DNA from: Treponema sp.
GTDB taxonomy: Bacteria > Spirochaetota > Spirochaetia > Treponematales > Breznakiellaceae
DNA: 64,000 nucleotides
Direction of reading: 5' to 3'
Assembly: GCA_009782955.1 (NCBI GenBank)
Contig: WRIB01000003.1
Location: 1 to 64,000, forward strand
The notes under the pieces were generated by a model that was not told the DNA's origin, did not search any database, and saw only the letters and a program-made list of their open reading frames with translations. The stretch's first letter is position 1. The number at the start of each line of letters is the position of its first letter. The translations under genes and the position numbers were made by a program. Of the stretch, positions 58,417 through 64,000 are shown piece by piece.

Positions 58417-59223
58417 ATGAGTAACTATTCTTATCGTCTTCTTTCTACCGGCTTTCGCGATTGTTACTACAACATGGGTCTGGATGAGGCGCTTTTGGAA
58501 TCGGTTGCCGGCAGTATAACCCCTGAAAACAGTGCCGGGCTTCCTGTTCTTCGCTTTTACGGCTGGAATCCTCCTGCTGTTTCCATAGGTTATTTTCAGG
58601 ATCTTGCCGAAGAAGTGGATCTGGAAGCGGCCGAACGATGCGGTTTTGACTTGGTCAGGCGGGTTTCCGGAGGCGGGGCAGTGCTTCACCGGTCGGAACT
58701 GACTTACAGTATAATCGTAAACCTTAATCATCCCCTGGCTGGAAAAAACCTCGATGAGTCGTACCGCATTTTATGCCAGGGGCTAATTCATGGTCTTGCC
58801 TTGCTGGGTATTGAATCTGTTTTTTCCGGGACCAATGATATACTTACTGAAGGCAAAAAAATTTCCGGCAATGCACAAACCCGGCGAATGAATTGCCTCT
58901 TGCAGCATGGGACAATCTTGCTGGACAACGATGTCGAGACGATGTTTAGTGTTTTAAAAGCGCCGAAAGAAAAGAACAAAGGTAAGCTTATAGAGGAAAT
59001 AAAAGAACGTGTTACATCGCTTCGTTCCATAATGGGCAGGGAGATAAGCTTTATGGAAGCGGAAAATGCCTTTACCAGGGGCTTTTCCGAAGCGCTGGGC
59101 ATTGAGCTGCATAAAGCGGATATTACTCCTGCCGAAGAAAGCCGGGCTTTTAAACTTGCTGAATCAAAATTCAAAACCCGGGAATGGCTTTTTAAAAGGA
59201 GAACGAATGCGGACAGTTCCTAA
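58417..59223 (+). CDS. lplA: Lipoate-protein ligase A family protein
   Basis: A 268-residue LplA/LipM-like enzyme. Key motifs are RFYGWNPPAVSIGYFQ, RRVSGGGAVLHRSELTYSII and the lipoyl-AMP Lys in EGKKISGNAQTRRMNCLLQHGTILLD. It attaches lipoate (or octanoate) to lipoyl domains such as GcvH or the E2 subunits. No C-terminal accessory domain is present, so it is the single-domain form. It follows the glucosidase gene by 36 bases but probably has its own expression. Its stop lies within a 17-codon frame with a strong ribosome site. No lipoyl-carrying proteins are in this window. Confidence 0.9.
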   Translation: MSNYSYRLLSTGFRDCYYNMGLDEALLESVAGSITPENSAGLPVLRFYGWNPPAVSIGYFQDLAEEVDLEAAERCGFDLVRRVSGGGAVLHRSELTYSIIVNLNHPLAGKNLDESYRILCQGLIHGLALLGIESVFSGTNDILTEGKKISGNAQTRRMNCLLQHGTILLDNDVETMFSVLKAPKEKNKGKLIEEIKERVTSLRSIMGREISFMEAENAFTRGFSEALGIELHKADITPAEESRAFKLAESKFKTREWLFKRRTNADSS

Positions 59224-59260
59224 ATTTGACAATTTACGGCAATATTACCAGGGGCGTTGA
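59207..59260 (+). CDS. 17-residue translational coupling ORF (predicted)
   Basis: AAAAGGAG followed by ATG at 59207 opens a frame MRTVPKFDNLRQYYQGR, which overlaps the lplA end and whose TGA overlaps the ATG of the 80-residue gene at 59260 (TGATG). The peptide may simply couple translation of the two genes. It has no recognisable motif. Confidence 0.35.
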   Translation: MRTVPKFDNLRQYYQGR

Positions 59261-59502
59261 TGAACAGTACGGACTGGCAGGAAGACACATACAGGGAAAC
59301 CTATGAAAGCGAAATACGGGGTCTAAGGCGGCGGCTTGCCTCGGATCCGTCCTGTACGGCCGAAGATCTTGAAGGAACCCTGAAAAGTCTCTATATTATG
59401 GACGGTTCTGATTGGCTGGGCAGAGGGGAAGTCCAAAGTATCAATCTGTCGGCTGTTATAGCCGCCCATGAAGAGATTATCGGCGAACTAAAAAAATCAT
59501 AA
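59260..59502 (+). CDS. Hypothetical small acidic protein
   Basis: An 80-residue soluble protein (STDWQEDTYRETYESEIRGLRRRL...TLKSLYIMDGSDWLGRGEVQ). It looks helical and charged, without membrane segments or metal motifs. I do not recognise a family. It begins at the ATG overlapping the 17-codon frame's stop, without its own ribosome site. It ends about 90 bases before a strong terminator. Operon position after lplA is the only hint at function. Confidence 0.6.
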   Translation: MNSTDWQEDTYRETYESEIRGLRRRLASDPSCTAEDLEGTLKSLYIMDGSDWLGRGEVQSINLSAVIAAHEEIIGELKKS

Positions 59503-59593
59503 AAAATGTGTAACCTTTATTTATCCCGGTTGTTTAAGCATCAGGTAGACGGTAGAACACTGTTTCCTATTCCTCCTTTCCTTTTTGGTTTTA

Positions 59594-59625
59594 CCCCGGG
59601 AGTTCTCCTTCTCCCGGGGTTTTTT
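59594..59625 (+). terminator. Rho-independent terminator of the lplA operon
   Basis: CCCCGGGAG (59594-59602), eight-base loop, CTCCCGGGG (59611-59619), then six T (59620-59625). A clear, strong terminator. Confidence 0.9.
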
Positions 59626-59638
59626 AGTTTATTCGAAA

Positions 59639-59799
59639 GTCTGGTTTAATACCCCGCTGCTTGCGGCGGCTGAAAGGAATCAAAGCATGAGTGTTTATGG
59701 TATTAAACCAGACGGTATAATAAACTTCCTATCGATCGAGGCTCCCTAGCTGATATTGCAACGCTTACAGATACCCCGCGGCTTGCCGCGGGGAGCCTC
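59639..59799. repeat. Structured non-coding region: long inverted repeat and GC-rich hairpin
   Basis: The 375-base space between genes at 59502 and 59878 holds, after the terminator, a perfect 15-bp inverted repeat (59639-59653 GTCTGGTTTAATACC; 59699-59713 GGTATTAAACCAGAC) whose loop has its own small hairpin. A second structure follows: GAGGCTCCC (59738-59746) and GGGAGCCTC (59791-59799), overlapping a 9-bp GC-rich hairpin (59774-59793). No reading frame is convincing here. It may be a remnant of a small mobile element or a non-coding RNA. Confidence 0.55.
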
Positions 59800-59837
59800 A
59801 TTAAAAACTTACAGAGCATTGAAATAAGCTTATCTTG

Positions 59838-59866
59838 TTGTAAATGTATGATTTTTCTATTATAAT
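59838..59866 (+). promoter_or_regulatory. Promoter of the HD-GYP gene, near-leaderless
   Basis: TTGTAA (59838-59843), 17-base spacer, TATAAT (59861-59866), with the chosen ATG at 59878. Transcription should start around 59872-59874, leaving at most about six leader bases and no Shine-Dalgarno sequence. Confidence 0.65.
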
Positions 59867-59877
59867 TGATGAACACT

Positions 59878-61137
59878 ATGGCTGATGATAGTTTTTTTAA
59901 ATCAATCATTGAACTTGATTCTGAATTGAATAAAATCCAGGATCTGGATTTGCTTTTGGAGCGTATTCTTTTGGAATCCCGCAAGGTTGTCCGGGCTGAT
60001 GCAGGTTCCATTTATGTTATTGAAAAAGTAAAGGATGAATTCAACAACATTACAGATAAACTTGTGATTAAATATGCTCAAAATAATACGTTAGCCAGGA
60101 ACCTCCCTCCCGGGCAAAAGCTGCTTTATTCGGTTTTTTCCGTGGAAATTAATGAAAAAACCATTTCCGGTTACTGTGCCCTTACCAAGAAACTGGTAAA
60201 TGTACCGGATGTATACAATATTTCTCCTGATGCACCATATTCGTACAGTACCTCCTATGACAAGATTTCCGGATACAGGACTGTTTCCAATCTGGCCATT
60301 CCACTGCAAACTGCGGCAGGAAAACTTTTGGGGGTAATTCAAATGATTAACTCCAAAGATCAGAATGGAAATATAGTTCCGTTTTCCCAGGATGATGAAT
60401 TGCTTATTACACATTTTGCCACCAATGCGGCTCTGGCTTTGCAGAGAGCCAGTGTTACCAGGACCATGATACTTAGAATGATAAAAATGTCTGAACTCAG
60501 GGATCCTAAGGAAACCGGAACCCATGTTAATCGGGTTGCCGGTTATGCAGTGGAAATTTACGATCGTTGGGCCTATCATCACAAAATATCGGAAAAGGAA
60601 AAAGACCAGTTTAAAGATACCTTAAAAATAGCATCCATGCTTCATGATGTTGGCAAGGTTGCAATTTCCGACACAATACTGAAAAAACCTGCGAAATTTA
60701 CTCCGGAAGAATTTGAAATCATGCAGCATCATACTCTGCACGGCGCCAGGCTTTTTGAAGATCCGCAGGTACCGGTTGATGAAATTGCACTGGATGTTGC
60801 GCTAAATCACCATGAAAACTGGGATGGTTCCGGTTATCCCGGCTGGATGGATCCATTTACCGATAAAGTTCTTCAATCCGGTCATGAAGGAAAACCCCAG
60901 GGAAAAAAAGGCGAAGAAATTCCTTTAACAGGCCGTATTGTTGCTCTGGCGGATGTCTACGACGCCCTCTGTTCGCGGCGGGTTTACAAGGATCCCTGGA
61001 CAGAAGACGATGTATTGGCTGAAATAAAAAAACTTTCCGGTACAAAATTTGATCCCGAGCTTATCGAGATTTTCTTTGAGATACTTCCCAGTATCAAACA
61101 GATACGCAGTCTTTACCCGGAACCTGATGCCACGTAA
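59878..61137 (+). CDS. GAF-HD-GYP domain protein, probable cyclic-di-GMP phosphodiesterase
   Basis: A 419-residue cytoplasmic protein. GAF domain at about 15-195 (DLDLLLERILLESRKVVRADAGSIY...LAIPLQTAAGKLLGVIQMIN). HD-GYP domain at about 210-400, with GTHVNRVAGYAVEIYDR, the HD in IASMLHDVGKVAI, the metal His in MQHHTLHGARLF, ALNHHENWDGSGYPG (the GYP motif) and LADVYDALCSRRVYKD. HD-GYP proteins hydrolyse cyclic-di-GMP. A GAF domain may sense a small ligand, possibly cyclic nucleotide, which would be notable with the adenylate cyclase in this window. Its 3' end overlaps the convergent next gene by 25 bases. Confidence 0.9.
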   Translation: MADDSFFKSIIELDSELNKIQDLDLLLERILLESRKVVRADAGSIYVIEKVKDEFNNITDKLVIKYAQNNTLARNLPPGQKLLYSVFSVEINEKTISGYCALTKKLVNVPDVYNISPDAPYSYSTSYDKISGYRTVSNLAIPLQTAAGKLLGVIQMINSKDQNGNIVPFSQDDELLITHFATNAALALQRASVTRTMILRMIKMSELRDPKETGTHVNRVAGYAVEIYDRWAYHHKISEKEKDQFKDTLKIASMLHDVGKVAISDTILKKPAKFTPEEFEIMQHHTLHGARLFEDPQVPVDEIALDVALNHHENWDGSGYPGWMDPFTDKVLQSGHEGKPQGKKGEEIPLTGRIVALADVYDALCSRRVYKDPWTEDDVLAEIKKLSGTKFDPELIEIFFEILPSIKQIRSLYPEPDAT

Positions 61138-61583
61138 TTTTGCAGCCTTGTAAGCAGTTTATCAAATGAATTTGCAAATGACTTAAGTTCCCGTTTTCCG
61201 TAAATACCATTTCGCTCAAATTCATAACCGTTTTCTGCCAGACTTACCGTAAAGTTTCGAAGAGATAATTTTTCCCGAATGTTTTCTGCCGTATAGATCC
61301 GGCCGCGATCATCTAATACTGCGGCCCCTGTTTTTAATAACCGTTCTGCAAGCGGTATGTCTCTGGTAACGGCAAGGTCTCCCTTTTGGGCAAGTTCTGC
61401 CAGGCAATTATCGGCGGAACCTTCGGCGGCCGAACAAATTAACATTTGTGCATAATCGCCTTCAATACCAGGAATACTTCGGTTTGCGGCAAAAATTGCT
61501 GGGATTTTTGTACGTAAAGCCGCTCTGAGTACTAACTCCCTTACAGGTGCAGGGCAGGAATCGGCATCTACCAATAACTTCAT
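61113..61583 (-). CDS. YaiI/YqxD family (UPF0178, DUF188) protein
   Basis: A 156-residue protein of the YaiI/YqxD family: MKLLVDADSCPAPVREL at the N-terminus, IFAANRSIP, SADNCLAELAQKGDLAVTRDIPLAERLL and AAVLDDRGRIYTAENI. The conserved Asp pattern (DADSCP, DIPLA) resembles PIN/NYN-type nucleases, but no activity has been established for the family. It overlaps the HD-GYP gene tail-to-tail by 25 bases. There is a 21-base gap from the manA stop; the two probably share a transcript. Confidence 0.85.
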   Translation of the reverse strand: MKLLVDADSCPAPVRELVLRAALRTKIPAIFAANRSIPGIEGDYAQMLICSAAEGSADNCLAELAQKGDLAVTRDIPLAERLLKTGAAVLDDRGRIYTAENIREKLSLRNFTVSLAENGYEFERNGIYGKRELKSFANSFDKLLTRLQNYVASGSG

Positions 61584-61604
61584 TTTTAATCGTTTACCGG
61601 GGCG

Positions 61605-62807
61605 TTAACGAGCCAGTGCGGCAAAAAGGGTAAAATCACCGAAAAGGTGCAGGAGCTCTCCTTCTTCACGCCGGCTGATAAAAACTGACTCCCCCTTCTT
61701 GAGCACGATCTTTTTTTGGTTCGATTTTTCATTGTTTTGATGATTGTCTTTATGTATAGATATTTCTGCAGTACCGTTATAAACAGCGAAGATTCCCATT
61801 TCGGGAGCTTCCAGTTCCTGATTGCCGGGTAATGCAGGGTCAAGTGAAGATACAGGGTTTTGAATAAGGTATAGTAAAAATTCATCGCAAGGAGCTTCAT
61901 AGCGATAACAGCCCGGAGAAGGCATCCGTACAGTTTTAAGTATCTCAGGATTAAAAGGATCAAAACTCAATACAGAAAAAAGTTCCTGTATATCAATGTG
62001 TTTGGGTGTAAGCCCTCCCCGCAGTACATTATCCGAATTGGCCATACATTCCATGGCAAAACCGTTGAAATAGGCGTGGAGTATTCCCGCAGGAAGAAAA
62101 AGTGCTTCGAAGGGGTTCAAATTTATCACATTCAGGTAAAGCGGAGCGATGATCCCCGGATCATTGGGATAGACTTGAGCCAATTCTCTGCACAGGCTAA
62201 TGGGTGACAGGTCTTTTTTTGCAGGATTTTTTGGCATTAGGTTTGCGGCATTAAGAATAGAATTATTCAGATTTTTTATTTCTGCTGTGTTCAATCCAAA
62301 TAGTCCGGAAAGAAATGCCCGGTACCCTTCTTTTAGAGCAGAACGCAAATTCTCGGTATTGCTTACTTTGGAAAGCAACAGTTCTGTTTCCGCTGTTTTG
62401 CGGAATCCTGCCAGAGCGGTAAAAGGGCTGAGTGCACAGATTATTTCCGGCTTGTGGTTTGGATCACGGTAATTTCTGTTTGCGGCGGAAAGATCAATAC
62501 CAGCTTTATTTTCTTTTTCAAATCCTTTCCTGGCCTGTGCAAGATTGGGATGAGCCTGAATGGATAGCGGACTGCCCGCAGCAAGAAACTTAAACAGAAA
62601 AGGAAGCTCTGTTATCTCAGATAACAATACGGTTCCGCCCTGTTCTTGTTTTGTTGTTTTGGATGAACCTTCCGGGTGAGTCCCCATCCACATTTCAGCG
62701 TATGGCTCTCCCTGGGGATTTTCTTTTCCCAAAAGCTCAGGTATCCAGGTTTTCGAGCCCCAGGCATAATGTTTTATTTCGTTTGTTAGTTTGTAGAATT
62801 CCGCCAT
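61605..62807 (-). CDS. manA: Mannose-6-phosphate isomerase, class I
   Basis: A 400-residue type I phosphomannose isomerase that interconverts mannose 6-phosphate and fructose 6-phosphate. Zinc and substrate residues are in SIQAHPNLAQARKGFEKENKAG, NHKPEIICALSPF, FLPAGILHAYFNGFAMECMANSDNVLRGGLTPKHID. The N-terminus KLTNEIKHYAWGSKTWIPELLG is typical. The C-terminal cupin region is present but slightly divergent, with Asn/Gln/Lys-rich residues at 365-380 (NHQNNEKSNQKKIVLKKGE). The ribosome site upstream is not strong. It is followed by the YaiI-family gene. Confidence 0.94.
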   Translation of the reverse strand: MAEFYKLTNEIKHYAWGSKTWIPELLGKENPQGEPYAEMWMGTHPEGSSKTTKQEQGGTVLLSEITELPFLFKFLAAGSPLSIQAHPNLAQARKGFEKENKAGIDLSAANRNYRDPNHKPEIICALSPFTALAGFRKTAETELLLSKVSNTENLRSALKEGYRAFLSGLFGLNTAEIKNLNNSILNAANLMPKNPAKKDLSPISLCRELAQVYPNDPGIIAPLYLNVINLNPFEALFLPAGILHAYFNGFAMECMANSDNVLRGGLTPKHIDIQELFSVLSFDPFNPEILKTVRMPSPGCYRYEAPCDEFLLYLIQNPVSSLDPALPGNQELEAPEMGIFAVYNGTAEISIHKDNHQNNEKSNQKKIVLKKGESVFISRREEGELLHLFGDFTLFAALAR

Positions 62808-62853
62808 TGTTAATCCGAAGCTTTTTCAAAACTAACAGAGTTTTAAAAAATGC

Positions 62854-63144
62854 TCAATCCTCAGGAATTACTTCATCTATCCTGGCTATCATATTTAATG
62901 TACGCTGTTCTGCTTCTTTTCCTTTTCTGTTTTCTTCCAGTTTTGTTTTTTCAATTTCGTCGCACAGCAAAAATCCGGTAAGGATAGCCAGTTTCAGAGG
63001 TTCATTTACTCCGGCGGCTTTTTGAGTATTATCCAGAACGCTTTTGTATTTGTTAAGGAGTTTTTCCAGATAATTGATATCTTCATCGGCTACGATGGAA
63101 AAAGAGGTTCCCAGCAATTTAAAATGAAGGTTACTCTTTTCCAT
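62854..63144 (-). CDS. zapA: Cell division protein ZapA
   Basis: A 96-residue ZapA-like protein: beta-rich N-terminal part (NLHFKLLGTSFSIVADEDINYLEKLLNKYKSVLDNT) and a C-terminal coiled coil (AILTGFLLCDEIEKTKLEENRKGKEAEQRTL). ZapA binds and bundles FtsZ at the division ring. It starts three bases after the stop of the coiled-coil gene, downstream of rplT, in an arrangement common in several bacteria (rplT followed by zapA/pheT-type neighbours). Confidence 0.82.
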   Translation of the reverse strand: MEKSNLHFKLLGTSFSIVADEDINYLEKLLNKYKSVLDNTQKAAGVNEPLKLAILTGFLLCDEIEKTKLEENRKGKEAEQRTLNMIARIDEVIPED

Positions 63145-63147
63145 ACT

Positions 63148-63663
63148 TCAGAATATATCCAGCTCTGCCTCACCCGAATCTTCTATTTCATCTAAATCTT
63201 CTGACAGATCAATTGAGTCCGGTGGATCTGCCGGATCCGCATCTTCTTCTGACAGGTCAGTTGAATCTGCTGGATCCGAATTTTCGTCTATAATATAAGC
63301 CGAAGGAACTGCGGGCTTTGTTTTTACCGGGGAATCCCTTGGCGGCTCTGCATGGCCGAAGTTTCTTTCCGGGGAATCGCCGGTTGCTTTTTGCGCGGGT
63401 CTTGGACTGCTTTTTACAGAAGAAGCGGATGCAGCAGTTCCGAGACTTCGTTCAATTGCATCTTCAAATTTATTGAGTTTCCCCAGAGCAGAAATAATTA
63501 CTTCTTCTACTCTGGTTTTTTCTTCTTTTAGTGCATTGATTGTTTTCTCCAACTCATTATTCTGTTTCTTCAAGCGGTTGTTTTCTTCTGTTATTTGGGT
63601 AACAAAATTGATTGCCCGGGCAAGCTTCGATTCCAACAGTTTAATTTGTTCAAGAGTTACCAT
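63148..63663 (-). CDS. Coiled-coil protein, ZapB-like
   Basis: A 171-residue protein. The N-terminal 75 residues form a coiled coil (LESKLARAINFVTQITEENNRLKKQNNELEKTINALKEEK), followed by a low-complexity Ser/Pro/Asp-rich, strongly acidic tail with repeats of ADPADPPDSIDLSEDLDE type. The next gene is zapA and the coiled coil resembles ZapB, so a division role is plausible, though size and tail differ from E. coli ZapB (81 residues). The start ATG lies one base after the rplT stop. Confidence 0.6.
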   Translation of the reverse strand: MVTLEQIKLLESKLARAINFVTQITEENNRLKKQNNELEKTINALKEEKTRVEEVIISALGKLNKFEDAIERSLGTAASASSVKSSPRPAQKATGDSPERNFGHAEPPRDSPVKTKPAVPSAYIIDENSDPADSTDLSEEDADPADPPDSIDLSEDLDEIEDSGEAELDIF

Positions 63664-63664
63664 T

Positions 63665-64000
63665 TTATGCCCCCAGGGCAGCTTTTGCTTTGGCTGTTAC
63701 CGCCTTAAAGGCTTCCGGATCTTCGGAAGCAAGATAAGCCAGAGCTTTTCTGTTGATGCCAATTCCGGCCTTGTTAAGACCCTGAATAAAACGGGAATAG
63801 CTTAAACCTTCTTCGCGGCAGGCGGCATTAATCCTTATGATCCAAATCCGGCGAAAATCCCCTTTACGGTCTTTTCTGTCACGGTAGGCATAGGAAAGCC
63901 CTTTTGCCACCGCATCCTTGGCGGTTTTATAATTTGAATGACGCCGACCCCAGTAACCTTTGGCCAGTTTAAGTATTTTTTTCCGGTGGTTTTTCCTCTT
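63665..64000 (-). CDS. rplT: 50S ribosomal protein L20 (5' end outside window)
   Basis: The frame enters from the window edge as [43 protein letters not shown], the conserved RNA-binding N-terminal arm of L20, and ends [25 protein letters not shown]-like. L20 binds 23S rRNA early in assembly and often controls the infC-rpmI-rplT operon. About 111 residues are visible of an expected 115-120, so only a few are missing. The Met at 63910 is internal. Confidence 0.96.
   Translation of the reverse strand, partial: KRKNHRKKILKLAKGYWGRRHSNYKTAKDAVAKGLSYAYRDRKDRKGDFRRIWIIRINAACREEGLSYSRFIQGLNKAGIGINRKALAYLASEDPEAFKAVTAKAKAALGA

Overview
The window looks like a chromosomal segment of a Treponema-like spirochaete (moderate GC, probably from an anaerobic gut environment). 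The support is indirect. There is a V-type rather than F-type ATPase operon with the spirochaetal gene style, the ruvB-queA and rplT-zapA arrangements, sodium-coupled amino-acid symporters, a very large chemosensory and two-component complement, and a corrinoid methyl-transfer gene set. I see no rRNA, tRNA, CRISPR array, prophage or intact insertion sequence. Gene density is high, and most genes sit in tight operons with ATGA overlaps.

Layout. 1-9.3 kb: ruvB end, queA, an alanine-type symporter, a hybrid histidine kinase and the glycolytic run gap-pgk-tpiA. 9.4-13.5 kb: an NSS symporter, a CBS-ACT protein, a small membrane protein, a PTS IIA-like protein, a 24-residue membrane microprotein and a DeoR regulator. 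13.8-16.2 kb: a Gfo/Idh oxidoreductase, a DUF2284 cysteine-rich protein and a corrinoid protein. 16.3-27.6 kb: a complete chemosensory operon (cheW, cheW, cheB, cheR, two mcp-type genes, a CheA-REC hybrid with two HPt domains) whose last gene is a REC-GAF-adenylate cyclase, so the output is probably cAMP. 27.6-32.7 kb: a RACo-type corrinoid activator, a PocR-AraC regulator, an MtaA-like methyltransferase and a homocysteine methyltransferase, which pair logically with the corrinoid protein on the other side of the chemosensory operon.

33-45 kb holds the most unusual system: two SDRs and a zinc dehydrogenase, a divergent DeoR regulator, and a bacterial microcompartment (BMC) operon. The operon has three different DeoC-family aldolases, PduL, PduP, a PduS-like flavo-Fe/S protein, one BMC-T, two BMC-H and three BMC-P shell proteins. 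There is no B12 diol dehydratase or glycyl-radical enzyme, so the aldehyde source is presumably aldolase cleavage of a (deoxy)sugar phosphate. This resembles the class called sugar-phosphate-utilising BMCs. The second DeoC carries a C-terminal four-cysteine ferredoxin-type tail. The third has lost the usual phosphate loop. The BMC-T has a PduT-like cysteine at residue 38. Together these suggest Fe-S electron transfer in place of the usual alcohol dehydrogenase.

45.1-52.7 kb: secG, ptsN-like, and a V-ATPase operon (stalk G/H-like, C, I, K, F, E, A) that ends at A without subunits B and D. 52.7-58.4 kb: a HExxH zinc-protease-like gene (reverse), then a sugar ABC transporter (binding protein, two permeases) with a GH13 alpha-glucosidase. 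58.4-64 kb: lipoate-protein ligase, two very small genes, a structured non-coding stretch, a GAF-HD-GYP protein, a YaiI/YqxD-family protein, manA, zapA, a zapB-like coiled-coil gene and partial rplT.

Repeats are a second theme. Four copies of a TGTTCC/GGAACA palindrome sit between genes. A separate GC-rich element carries a Shine-Dalgarno motif in a hairpin loop; it occurs in tandem before the third deoC, lies (split by one of the palindromes) before the second cheW, and is also present inverted inside the cheW coding sequence. Several strong sigma70-like promoters place the start codon about where transcription should begin, which suggests leaderless mRNAs.
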